From Sphingobium chungbukense (GTDB lineage: Bacteria > Pseudomonadota > Alphaproteobacteria > Sphingomonadales > Sphingomonadaceae): DNA of 64,000 nt. A program made the position numbers and the translations under genes. The DNA lies in NCBI RefSeq assembly GCF_001005725.1, contig NZ_LBIC01000007.1, positions 124,001 through 188,000 of the forward strand, read 5' to 3'. Within the stretch, counting starts at the first letter, position 1; every line of letters begins with the position of its first letter. A model generated the notes under the pieces. It saw only the letters and a program-made list of their open reading frames with translations. It was not told the DNA's origin and made no database searches. This document shows, piece by piece, positions 37,022 to 44,605 of this stretch.

Positions 37022-37230
37022 GCCCCAGGCGCGTCGCCATCCGGCATCACCGCCTTCAACCTCTCCAGCTCCCCGCGATCCATCCCGGCCTCCGGCTCCT
37101 CTTCCCCCCGCGCCGCCCGCAACACGCTCTCCAGTTCCGCGGGCGTCGCCCGCCAGAACTCATCCGGCCGCCACCCGAGCAGCCACCCCGCGACCCCGGC
37201 CAACCGCGCCGCCGCCTTGAAAAAGCTCAT
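36994..37230 (-). CDS. GTA g10.1-like tail assembly chaperone (DUF2376)
   Basis: A 78-residue protein starting MSFFKAAARLAGVAGWLLGW with RPDEFWRATPAELESVLRA, matching the rcc01693/DUF2376 phage tail assembly chaperone family. The ATG overlaps the g10 stop (ATGA). The final ten residues (PGARPHPQPLP) are encoded by a dispersed palindromic repeat and are not part of the family, so the original 3' end has been replaced. Confidence 0.85.
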   Translation of the reverse strand: MSFFKAAARLAGVAGWLLGWRPDEFWRATPAELESVLRAARGEEEPEAGMDRGELERLKAVMPDGDAPGARPHPQPLP

Positions 37231-37550
37231 CGTCCCCCCAGTATCTGGCCCAATATGCCCCGCAAAACCGGCGTCAGCTTCGCCAGCCCCGCCGCCACGA
37301 TCGCCTCGCCCAAGGCTTCCCGCGTCAGCCCCGCGGGCGGCTCCGCCAGGCAATGCCAGAACAGCCCCGCCATCTCGGCCAGCGACAGCTTCCCCGCCGC
37401 CGCCCGCTCAACCAGGGAGAAGAGCGGCCCCAACTCCTCCTCAGCCGCCACCAAAGCCGCGAAACTGGGCCGCAGCACCAGCCGCTCCCCTCCCAGCTCC
37501 AGCGCGGCCTCGCCCCTGGCGGCATTGGGTGCCCCATTGGCCCCGCTCAC
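37227..37550 (-). CDS. GTA g10-like tail assembly chaperone
   Basis: A 107-residue GTA-gp10 family protein (GEAALELGGERLVLRPSFAA, EEELGPLFSLVERAAAGKLS, LFWHCLAEPPAGLTREALGE). It is thought to chaperone tape measure and tail tube assembly. It is coupled to g9 by an ATGA overlap. Confidence 0.88.
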   Translation of the reverse strand: MSGANGAPNAARGEAALELGGERLVLRPSFAALVAAEEELGPLFSLVERAAAGKLSLAEMAGLFWHCLAEPPAGLTREALGEAIVAAGLAKLTPVLRGILGQILGGR

Positions 37551-37954
37551 AGCGACACCACCTGCCCGGAGCTTTCCAGGCTCAGCGCATAATTGCGCTC
37601 CCCATTATAATCCCCGGCATAATCGAGCCGCGTCACCAGAAAGCGCCCGCGCATCTTCTCGCCACTCTCGAAGCTCAGCTCATAATCGCCGATGGTCCCC
37701 GCCAGCGCATGGTTGCGCAACCGCACCTCGGCCGCCGACCCGGTGAATATCCCCGCCGCCGACACACTGACCGACCGCACCCCCGCGCCCGACAGCAGTT
37801 CGCGCCAGCCGCCCGAATCCTTGTTGGTGACGTTCACCGCCTCGCCATTGACGGATAGCTGCGTCGTGCGCATTCCAGCGACCGTCGCATAGGCCACCGG
37901 AGCCCCGCCATCCCCTATTTTCAATAGAAACGCGCTTCCTTTTTCCACGCCCAT
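37547..37954 (-). CDS. GTA g9-like major tail protein (TP901-1 family)
   Basis: A 135-residue tail-tube subunit: MGVEKGSAFLLKIGDG, TTQLSVNGEAVNVTNKDSGG, SGAGVRSVSVSAAGIF and a C-terminal strand-rich region. The start at 37954 has AGGAGAA 7 bases upstream. A plus-strand secreted-protein gene lies directly upstream, so g9 must have its own promoter in the about 58 bases between them. Confidence 0.92.
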   Translation of the reverse strand: MGVEKGSAFLLKIGDGGAPVAYATVAGMRTTQLSVNGEAVNVTNKDSGGWRELLSGAGVRSVSVSAAGIFTGSAAEVRLRNHALAGTIGDYELSFESGEKMRGRFLVTRLDYAGDYNGERNYALSLESSGQVVSL

Positions 37955-38012
37955 GGAGCATTCTCCTCTAAGATAAACCGTGCAAGATTCGGGATATGGA
38001 GAGAGGCCCAAA

Positions 38013-38336
38013 ATGTTCGTGACCGCCCCCCTGATGCTGTTGCTGGCCGCCGCCCCACAGAGCGGCGACGCCGTCGGCAACGGCCGCAAGACCTATTCGG
38101 CGTGCCTGGAAAAACAGATTCAGCCCGCGCTCGACAAGAAGATGTCGCTCAGTGATTTCCAGGCCTCTCTGAAGGCGCAGTGCGGCACACAGGAAGCCGC
38201 CTTCCGCGCCGCCATCGTCGCGGACGACAAATCGACCGGCATGTCGGAAAAGGATGCCCAGTCCGACGCGGACGACCAGATCAGCGAATATAGGGACAAG
38301 ATCATCGGCGAGTTCGAGGACTATTCGAAGTCCTGA
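38013..38336 (+). CDS. Small exported protein inserted in the GTA cluster
   Basis: A 107-residue protein from the ATG at 38013 with a GAGAGG site. The short hydrophobic N-terminus FVTAPLMLLLAAAPQSGDA looks like a signal peptide; the mature part is helical with two cysteines (YSACLEKQ and KAQCGTQE) that could form a disulfide. It is on the opposite strand to every GTA gene around it, divergent from g9 and convergent with g8. No named family. It behaves like a cargo or moron gene. Confidence 0.75.
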   Translation: MFVTAPLMLLLAAAPQSGDAVGNGRKTYSACLEKQIQPALDKKMSLSDFQASLKAQCGTQEAAFRAAIVADDKSTGMSEKDAQSDADDQISEYRDKIIGEFEDYSKS

Positions 38337-38339
38337 TCG

Positions 38340-38735
38340 TCAGCCGCGCACCACGCGCAACCGATAATCGACCATCGCCTGCCATCCATCCCGCGCGCCT
38401 GTCCGCGACAGGCGCGACCGGACCAGCCGCGCACCGACAACCCGCCAGCCCTCCGCTGACCCAACCGCCCGCAAGACCGCGTCGACGCGCCCCAACAACC
38501 CCGCCAGCCGCGAAGGCGCCTCTCCCACATCGAACAGGCTGACGGTCAAGGTCAGCTCGCGCCCCTCGACATCCTTCGCGCCCCAATCCAGCGCAACACA
38601 GTCGCCCACCACGCCATAAGGCGCGCTGGCCCGTCCCGGCGTTCCATCGAACACCCCGTTCAACCCGGCCATCAAATCCGCATCGCCGCGCAAAGCCGCA
38701 ACGACCGCCCTGCGCACCGCCACTTCCGCGCTCAT
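38340..38735 (-). CDS. GTA g8-like DUF3168 tail terminator protein
   Basis: A 131-residue DUF3168 protein (MSAEVAVRRAVVAALRGDAD, GTPGRASAPYGVVGDCVALD, GAKDVEGRELTLTVSLF, DGWQAMVDYRLRVVRG). The family caps the tail tube. The start at 38735 overlaps the previous stop as TGATG. Its own stop is 3 bases from the stop of the convergent exported protein. Confidence 0.9.
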   Translation of the reverse strand: MSAEVAVRRAVVAALRGDADLMAGLNGVFDGTPGRASAPYGVVGDCVALDWGAKDVEGRELTLTVSLFDVGEAPSRLAGLLGRVDAVLRAVGSAEGWRVVGARLVRSRLSRTGARDGWQAMVDYRLRVVRG

Positions 38736-38932
38736 CACCGCCCTCCTCCCGAATTCCGGCCCGCTTCGCGCAGCGCCAGATCGCCCATCCACCGCCGCTT
38801 CAATCCTGGCCCGGACAAGCGCACCACCTCGCCCTCGACCCGCGCCTCGACGCCAAGCGCGCCCGCCGCCGCGACGATCCCCCGCCGCCGCGCCTCGACC
38901 CGCTCCGCCACCATCGCGCTTAGCCGATCCAT
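38735..38932 (-). CDS. Short protein at the GTA g7 (head closure) position
   Basis: A 65-residue basic protein (MDRLSAMVAERVEARRRGIV, ARVEGEVVRLSGPGLKRRWM). RcGTA g7, the head-tail stopper, is about 110 residues; this shorter protein sits in the same place, with TGATG coupling on both sides. It could be a reduced stopper or a different adaptor; similarity is too weak to decide. Confidence 0.7.
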   Translation of the reverse strand: MDRLSAMVAERVEARRRGIVAAAGALGVEARVEGEVVRLSGPGLKRRWMGDLALREAGRNSGGGR

Positions 38933-39417
38933 CACGCCAGCCGCATCCGCCGCCAGGGCCGCCACAACGCGCTCACCACGGCGGGCGGCGTCGCCACCCC
39001 GCCATCACGCGCCACGAAATGCTCCGCCGCCAGCCGCACGATCCCCTGCCGGATCGCCTCGGGCAGCGCGTCGACATCCCCGGCCAGCCCCGCGCGATAA
39101 CGCACCGTCACCACGCCCGGCCCATCCACCAGCCGCGCCCGCACCCAGCCATCCCCCGCAGCATCGATATCGACCGCATAAGCCTCCGGCGCCAAAGCCA
39201 CGCCCGCCAGCTCGACGCCCAAAATCGCCACCACCGGCCGCGCCATCAGCCGCTGCCAGCTCCCATCGGCCATGATGGTTTCGGAAGCCTCCCGCACCAT
39301 CAGCCATTGCCCGATAAACTGCTCGCAAAGCCCCGAAGCGCTTCCCAAAAGCCGCTCCAGCACCCCATCCTCATCATCCGACCCGATCCGCAACCAGGCC
39401 TTGAGATCCGCCAACAT
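38932..39417 (-). CDS. GTA g6-like head-tail connector protein
   Basis: A 161-residue gp6-like head-tail connector (MLADLKAWLRIGSDDEDGVL, GLCEQFIGQWLM, MARPVVAILGVELAG, RYRAGLAGDVDALPEAIRQG). It would form the ring under the portal. The start at 39417 has GGGGAGG upstream and follows a terminator-like hairpin by 14 bases. Confidence 0.88.
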   Translation of the reverse strand: MLADLKAWLRIGSDDEDGVLERLLGSASGLCEQFIGQWLMVREASETIMADGSWQRLMARPVVAILGVELAGVALAPEAYAVDIDAAGDGWVRARLVDGPGVVTVRYRAGLAGDVDALPEAIRQGIVRLAAEHFVARDGGVATPPAVVSALWRPWRRMRLA

Positions 39418-39431
39418 GGCCCCTCCCCAAG

Positions 39432-39460
39432 AAAAAGGGGACGCCCCAAAGGACGCCCCC
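39432..39460 (-). terminator. Terminator-like hairpin between capsid and g6
   Basis: On the minus strand a 10-bp stem (two G-U pairs, loop TTTG) is followed directly by TTTTT. It lies 14 bases upstream of the g6 start and immediately after a dispersed repeat. It closely resembles the hairpin upstream of the capsid gene. Confidence 0.8.
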
Positions 39461-39463
39461 AAA

Positions 39464-39538
39464 ATCCTTCTCCCTGCGGGAGAAGGATACGCAGCCTTAC
39501 CGGCTCTGCCGGTTAGGCGAAGTTGGATGAGGGCGACC
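39464..39538. repeat. Dispersed repeat copy 1 (CCTTCTCCC type)
   Basis: A 25-bp palindrome (ATCCTTCTCCC, its complement and a 3-base loop), then a GATACGCAGCC segment, a small ACCGG/CCGGT hairpin and AGTTGGATGAGGGCGA. A near-identical copy lies at 40702-40773 on the other side of the capsid gene. Confidence 0.85.
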
Positions 39539-39540
39539 CT

Positions 39541-40653
39541 TCAGGAAGCCGCAAACTTCATCAACTTGATCGCCTCCGAATTCGCCACGGCCCCACCAAT
39601 CCGCTTCACCGCATAGAAGTGGACAAACGGCTTGTTGCTGAACGGATCGCGCAGGATGCTCGTCTCGCTCCGCTCCGAAATCACATAGCCCGCCTGGAAA
39701 TTGCCGAAAGCAATCGACAGCGACCCCGCCGAAATATCCGGCATATCCTCGGCCTCGACCACCGGATAACCCAGCAAGCTCGCCGGCTGCCCCGCCGCCA
39801 ATGAAGGCTGCCAGATAAACGCCCCATCGCTGGTCTTCATCTTGCGAATGACGGACAAGGTGGCGGAATTCATCACGAAACAGGCCCCCTGCCGATAGGG
39901 CGCCCGCAGGCTCTGCACCAGATCGATCAGCTTGTCCTGCCCCGCCGCCGCAAAAGCGCCCGAAGCCCCCGAAGCCACATATTGCAGCGACCCGAAAGCC
40001 CGCACGCTGTCCGCCTCATTAGTGGCGGTATAGGTCAAAAAGCCCTTGGGCTTGTTCGTCCCATTGCCATTGACGAAGGCCGCGCCCTCCGCCGCCGCGA
40101 ACTCGCGAGCGATCTCGCCCGCCAGCCAGCCTTCGACATCGAACTGCGCATCGTCCAGCATCGCCTGGGACGCCGCCGGATTGGCGTAAAGCTCACCCGA
40201 AGGCGGCACGATCTCGTTGAAACTGGGCGTCGCCGTCTCCGCCCGCGCCCCCGTCTCGCTGGCCCAGCCGGACACGATGCCGCCCGACGTCACCAGCTTG
40301 CGATAACCCGCCGTGCCCGTCCGCACGACATTGGCGATCGAGCGAATGGGCGAAATGCCCTTCAGCGTCGCATCGATGATCTGGTCGATCTCCCGCGGCA
40401 CCGCATAGCCGCCCGCCGCGCCCGAAGCCCCCGAAAAGCTCTTGAGCTCCACCCCCGCCTCAAGCCCCTGCCGCACATAGCGATCGACGAAAGCCGCCCT
40501 GTGCGGATCGACCGCCCCGCCCTTCACGCCATCCAGCGCTGGCCTCTGCTGCACCAACAAAGCCCCCTTCAGCGCGGCGACCTCGCTCTCCAGCCCCGCG
40601 ATACGCTCACCCTGCACCACCGCATCAAAGCTCGCTTCCAACTGATCCGTCAT
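39541..40653 (-). CDS. HK97-family major capsid protein (GTA g5)
   Basis: A 370-residue capsid subunit. The N-terminal scaffold-like helix (residues 1-70, FDAVVQGERIAGLESEVAAL) would be removed by the prohead protease; the mature HK97 fold follows: SGASGAAGGYAVPREIDQII, GISPIRSIANVVRTGT, DDAQFDVEGWLAGEIAREFA, NGNGTNKPKGFLTY. The start at 40653 has GGGAG upstream. The gene is bracketed by two copies of a dispersed repeat, each with a terminator-like hairpin. Confidence 0.96.
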   Translation of the reverse strand: MTDQLEASFDAVVQGERIAGLESEVAALKGALLVQQRPALDGVKGGAVDPHRAAFVDRYVRQGLEAGVELKSFSGASGAAGGYAVPREIDQIIDATLKGISPIRSIANVVRTGTAGYRKLVTSGGIVSGWASETGARAETATPSFNEIVPPSGELYANPAASQAMLDDAQFDVEGWLAGEIAREFAAAEGAAFVNGNGTNKPKGFLTYTATNEADSVRAFGSLQYVASGASGAFAAAGQDKLIDLVQSLRAPYRQGACFVMNSATLSVIRKMKTSDGAFIWQPSLAAGQPASLLGYPVVEAEDMPDISAGSLSIAFGNFQAGYVISERSETSILRDPFSNKPFVHFYAVKRIGGAVANSEAIKLMKFAAS

Positions 40654-40667
40654 CCACCACTCCCACG

Positions 40668-40694
40668 AAAAAGGGCGGCCCCACCGGACCGCCC
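40668..40694 (-). terminator. Terminator-like hairpin upstream of the capsid gene
   Basis: On the minus strand a 9-bp stem (one G-U) with loop GGTG is followed by TTTTT. It ends 14 bases before the capsid start. As drawn it would stop transcription coming from the portal and protease genes unless read through. Confidence 0.85.
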
Positions 40695-40701
40695 GAACCA
40701 T

Positions 40702-40773
40702 TCCTTCTCCCCGCGGGAGAAGGATACGAAGCCTCGCCAGCTCTACTGGCTAGGCGAAGTTGGATGAGGGCGA
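40702..40773. repeat. Dispersed repeat copy 2 (CCTTCTCCC type)
   Basis: The same element as at 39464-39538, in the same orientation: a TCCTTCTCCC palindrome, GATACGAAGCC, a CCAG/CTGG hairpin and AGTTGGATGAGGGCGACG. It overlaps the last codons and the stop of the prohead protease frame. Confidence 0.85.
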
Positions 40774-41168
40774 CGCCCCCTCCACCGCAATCACCCGAGC
40801 CAGATCCTGCATCGGATGGGTGACGACACTCACCTCCACCACCTCCAGCTCCAGCAACTCCCGCGGCGCAACCCCGCGCGCCTCCCGCACCCGATAGCCA
40901 AAGGACAAGCCGTCCACCGCTTTCTCCCGAAGCGCGCGCCCAGCTTCCCGCCCGGCCGCCGTCCGCCCCGAAACCCGCCCGATCACGCGCAGGCCCCGTG
41001 CATCCTCCTCAACCTTCTCGACCGTCCCGATCACCTCCCCCGGCCGATGCTGCCACAACAGGGGCATCCCCGCCGTCACCCCGGCAAAGGCCCCGCCCGC
41101 ACCACGTCGCCACCGCGATCCACCCGGTCGAACACCGCCGCATATCCGGCAAAGCGCACGTCACTCAT
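40750..41168 (-). pseudogene. HK97-family prohead protease (GTA g4), -1 frameshift
   Basis: The intact product would cut the capsid scaffold during head maturation. The first frame from ATG 41168 reads MSDVRFAGYAAVFDRVDRGG and stops early; the second frame has GMPLLWQHRPGEVIGTVE with the active-site histidine and VDGLSFGYRVREAR with the serine. The frames meet at four C at 41091-41094 on the plus strand; one more base restores RAGAFAGVTAGMPLLWQH. The C-terminal EGASPSSNFA and stop come from a dispersed repeat. The start overlaps the DUF6127 stop by 8 bases. Confidence 0.88.
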
Positions 41169-41481
41169 GCACCAGCCCCAACAATCCCAGCTTCACCGCC
41201 ATCCCCAACAGCATCAGCGCCATCACCACGCGCACGACCCACGCAACAACGGCCCCTCGCGCCGCCTTCTTCGCGTCCCGCCAAGCGCCCAGCAACTCGC
41301 GCAATTCCCGCACGTCATCCCGCGCTCCGCCATCGGCCAGCCCCAGCCGCTCCAACGCCCGCCCCGCGCCCAGTTCGCTCGCCTCCTCGATCAGCGCCCG
41401 GATCATGACCATGTCCGTCCCCACCGGCTGCGCCTCGGCCTGCGCCACCAGCCGCGCCAGCATCTCCCCATCATATTTCAT
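41161..41481 (-). CDS. DUF6127 family GTA protein
   Basis: A 106-residue protein at the g3.5 position: MKYDGEMLARLVAQAEAQPV, IEEASELGAGRALERLGLAD, RELRELLGAWRDAKKAARGA, then a C-terminal membrane helix (VRVVMALMLLGMAVKLGLLG). It matches DUF6127, seen mostly between portal and prohead protease in sphingomonads. Role unknown; the membrane helix is unusual for a head gene. Confidence 0.85.
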   Translation of the reverse strand: MKYDGEMLARLVAQAEAQPVGTDMVMIRALIEEASELGAGRALERLGLADGGARDDVRELRELLGAWRDAKKAARGAVVAWVVRVVMALMLLGMAVKLGLLGLVHE

Positions 41482-41504
41482 CTCTCGCCTCCGCGCCTGC
41501 CGCC

Positions 41505-42629
41505 TCACCCGATCCCCAGCATCGCCCGCTTCTCCTCCGCCGACAGGAAATCCGCCGCCGCCACCCGCTCCCAAAGCGCGCTCCGCTCCTCGAACAGCGC
41601 GGGCACCGCATCCAGATCCGCGCTCAGCCGCAATTCCGGCCACCAGGGCCGCAACCCCTGCGCCAACCCGCCGCAGATCTTCGCCACCAACGGCAATATC
41701 GTCTGCCGCCACAGCGCCCGATTGGCCTCGCGATAATTGGCGTAGCTATTGTCGCCCGGCAGCCCCATCAGCATCGGCGGCACCCCGAAAGCCAAAGCGA
41801 CCTCCCGCGCCGCCGCCGCCTTCAACCCCACGAAATCCATCTCGGCGGGCGTCAGGCTCATCGCCTTCCAGTCGAGCCCGCCCTCCAGCAGCATCGGCCG
41901 CCCCGCATTGGCCGCGCCGGAAAAGGCGATCTCCATCTCCCGCTTCACCCGCTCGAACTGCTCCGGCGACATGACCGATCCATCCCCCGGCGCATAGACC
42001 ATCGCCCCCGAAGGCCGCGCCGCATTGTCCAGCAGCGCCTTGTTCCAGACCGTCGCCGCATTGTGGATCGCCACCGCCCCCGCGGCCGCTCCCACACAGC
42101 CCAACCCATAATGATCGTCCAACGGATGCAGCGCCTTGAGATGAAGCACGCCGCCCGCAGGCGGCCCATTTTCGGGCAAAAGCCGCGTCACGCTCTCCCC
42201 CACGCGATAGAGATAGGCGGCGGGCCACCCCCGCGCATCCGCCTCCACGCTCACCCGCTCCGGCCGCAGCGCATATAGTTCCCCCGGCAACCCGTCCGCG
42301 CCGGCCAGCACCTGCACATAGGCATTGCCATGCAACAGCAGATGGCTGGCCAGCGTCTCGACCAGGCCCTGCCCCGCCGAACAATGCGTCACCAGCCGCA
42401 TCACCCGCGCGGCATCCTCCACACCCGCAACGGACAGGTCCGTCCCGCCAGCCCCCTCCGACACCAGCCGCAACGCCCGCTGCGCCACCGGATTCTGCAT
42501 CACCCCGGCCCGCACCTGCGCCTCATAGCTTGCGGGCCACTCGCCCAAAGCCACCCCACCCGCACCCCAGGCACGCGCCAGTACCGGCCGCGCCGACTGG
42601 CGCGCCGCCTTCGTCCCGAACAATTTCAT
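41505..42629 (-). CDS. Phage portal protein (GTA g3)
   Basis: A 374-residue HK97-type portal. Features: EWPASYEAQVRAGVMQNPVA, LLHGNAYVQVLAGADGLPGE, LHLKALHPLDDHYGLG, TVWNKALLDNAARPSGAMVY, FGVPPMLMGLPGDNSYANYR. It forms the dodecameric DNA channel of the head. The start at 42629 follows a terminator-like hairpin by 15 bases. Confidence 0.96.
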   Translation of the reverse strand: MKLFGTKAARQSARPVLARAWGAGGVALGEWPASYEAQVRAGVMQNPVAQRALRLVSEGAGGTDLSVAGVEDAARVMRLVTHCSAGQGLVETLASHLLLHGNAYVQVLAGADGLPGELYALRPERVSVEADARGWPAAYLYRVGESVTRLLPENGPPAGGVLHLKALHPLDDHYGLGCVGAAAGAVAIHNAATVWNKALLDNAARPSGAMVYAPGDGSVMSPEQFERVKREMEIAFSGAANAGRPMLLEGGLDWKAMSLTPAEMDFVGLKAAAAREVALAFGVPPMLMGLPGDNSYANYREANRALWRQTILPLVAKICGGLAQGLRPWWPELRLSADLDAVPALFEERSALWERVAAADFLSAEEKRAMLGIG

Positions 42630-42644
42630 GGAAAAACCCCGCCC

Positions 42645-42673
42645 AAAAAAATCCTCGCCCCTTCAGGGGAGAG
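42645..42673 (-). terminator. Terminator-like hairpin upstream of the portal gene
   Basis: On the minus strand CTCTCCCC pairs with GGGGCGAG (one mismatch) around loop TGAA, then GA and seven T. It lies 15 bases upstream of the portal start and 132 bases after the preceding gene. Confidence 0.7.
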
Positions 42674-42740
42674 AATAGTGAAACCTGGCAACACGCGACC
42701 TGACGAAAGCGGGAGAGGGGGCAGCCCTCACCATGATGCT

Positions 42741-42760
42741 ATTCCTGCCCAGGCAGGAAT
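42741..42760. repeat. TTCCTGC palindrome
   Basis: A perfect 8-4-8 hairpin, ATTCCTGC and GCAGGAAT. It belongs to the same family as the element inserted in frame inside lnt. Confidence 0.7.
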
Positions 42761-42805
42761 CCGTACCGCCGCCGCCTCTACGCCCAAGCGCGCAGGAACC
42801 GCTCC

Positions 42806-43144
42806 TCAGGGATTGCGCTTCAACACGCGGTCGCAGGCATCGCCACCGGCCTGCCCCTTGCCGATCAGATTCCCCGCCACGGCCCCCGCCGCTCCCGCCA
42901 GCAGCGTCTCGCCGACACTTCCGCCCGCGATCACTCCCGCGCCCGCACCGCCGGCAGCGCCGATCACCGTTCCCTTGCGCGCATCCTTCTTCCGCTTGAG
43001 CAGGCAATAGCGCACATCGTCCCGGTCGCCCGGTGCGGCACGCGCCACCCGCGCCCTGTCCTTGCTCGACAATGTCACCGCCACCGCAGGTTCGACCATC
43101 AAGGTCAGCGCCGCCAGACCGACCGCCCATTTCGCGATCTTCAT
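42806..43144 (-). CDS. Exported glycine-zipper-like protein
   Basis: A 112-residue protein with signal peptide MKIAKWAVGLAALTLMVEPAVA, a charged part containing RYCLLKRKKDARKG, then a glycine-zipper segment (GAAGGAGAGVIAGGSVGE and GAAGAVAGNLIGKG) and a final GDACDRVLKRNP. Two cysteines. The start has AGGAGG 8 bases upstream. It lies between terL and portal but is not a GTA gene of other alphaproteobacteria; an envelope protein or added cargo is likely. Confidence 0.75.
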   Translation of the reverse strand: MKIAKWAVGLAALTLMVEPAVAVTLSSKDRARVARAAPGDRDDVRYCLLKRKKDARKGTVIGAAGGAGAGVIAGGSVGETLLAGAAGAVAGNLIGKGQAGGDACDRVLKRNP

Positions 43145-43225
43145 GAAAAAGCCTCCTGCCATATGCATGACCAAACCAACGCCGGAACCGCCGATTTTGT
43201 TTCGCACCCGTTCGAAGTCCGTCCT

Positions 43226-44541
43226 TCACACGGCCCGCACCCGCGCCTCGCCCCGCCGCCCCAGCATCACCTCGCTCAAGGCCCATACCAGCGCATCCGC
43301 CCGATCCGGCGAGCGTCCGGCCCGACATAGCCGCCCCCCGTCACCAACCCGCACATCTCGTCCTCCAGCGCCCAGAAGGCGCCCCGATGCGCCACCCGCC
43401 CCGCCTCATAGAGCGCGGCCACAGGCTCCGCCCTCGCCACCTTCCCCCGGCTCGCATGCACCAGCCGCACCGGAAGCCCGGCCTCCGCCGCGCGCAGCAC
43501 ACTCTCCACCATCGCCCCGCCATTATTCGCCTCGGCCACCACCCGGTCGGCGCCATGCAGCAGCGCCGCCGCCGCCACTGCCCGCGCCCATCCCTCCGGC
43601 GTCGCCCCCTCCACGCTGGCATCGGCCATCACATAGGCCCGTCCATCGTCGCCCAACCCGGCCACGACGATGCCGCAGGCATCGCCATGCGCGGAAGCCG
43701 GCGGATCGACCGCCACCACCACCCGCACCAAAGCCGCGCGCACATGCCCCACCCGGCAGCGTTCCAGCAGGTCCCGGCTCCACAGGGCGCCCTCGACCTC
43801 CGCGATCAACTCGCCCTCCAGTTCCTGCCGTCCCAGCCGCGTGCCGCCATAGCTGCGCTCCATCGCCTCGACGAAGCCCTCGGCCAGATATGCGGCATTG
43901 TCCGCCGTCCGCCCCCGCGTCACCACGACATCGTCACCGTCCCGCTCCACCAGGCCGCGCACCAGCGGCACGGGCCGCGGCGTCGTCGTCGCCAGCACGC
44001 GCGGCGCGTCGCCCAATCGCATCCCCATCATCAGATTGTCCCAGGCCGCCTGTCCGCCCGCCCATTTCGCGATCTCGTCGGCCCAGCCATGGCTGAACTG
44101 CGGCCCGCGCAAGCTTTCCGGCTCCGTCGCCCCGAACAAAGTCGCCACCGCCCCATTGGGCCAGACCAGCTTGCGCAGCGCAGGCGCGAACACCGGCCGG
44201 TTCCACCAGGGCGCGATGGCCAGCAGCCCCGAAGCCCCCTCCACCATCACCGCCCGCGCCTCGCCCAGCGTCGCCCCGACCAGCGCGATCCGCGCCCCGG
44301 GATCGCGCTCCGCCACCGCCCGCACCCATTCGGCGCCCGCGCGGGTCTTGCCGAAACCGCGCCCCGCCATCATCAACCAGATGCGCCAATCCCCCTCCGG
44401 CGCCAATTGCTCCGGCCGCGCCAGCCAGGTCCAGTCATGCGCCAGGGCGTCCGCCGCCGCACCGTTCAGCCCAGCCAGCACCCGCTCGCGCGCCTTGTCC
44501 GGCATCCGCGCCAGCCGCTCGAAATCCGACAGCCGCCCCAT
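43226..44541 (-). pseudogene. terL: Terminase large subunit (GTA g2), -1 frameshift near the C-terminus
   Basis: The ATPase-nuclease motor that packages DNA. Walker A is MMAGRGFGKTRAGAEW (residues 60-66 core), the DNA-packaging ATPase core has SHGWADEIAKWAGGQAAWDN, and nuclease-domain residues appear in VVVAVDPPASAHGDACG. The frame breaks at a CC doublet (plus strand 43317-43318); restoring one base gives GPGRSPDRADALVWALSEVM and a stop at 43226, about 438 residues, the normal C-terminal nuclease end. As sequenced the last aspartate-bearing helix is lost. Confidence 0.88.
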
Positions 44542-44605
44542 GCCATCCGTCCTTTCATCTTGTTTTCGTGCAGGGAAATTTGGCCGACCGGCCCTGTGCC
44601 CCTAT

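Noticed and set aside
42663..43328. 221-codon minus-strand frame
   Set aside because: It mixes the out-of-frame terL end with the reading of the glycine-zipper gene in another frame; no start signal.
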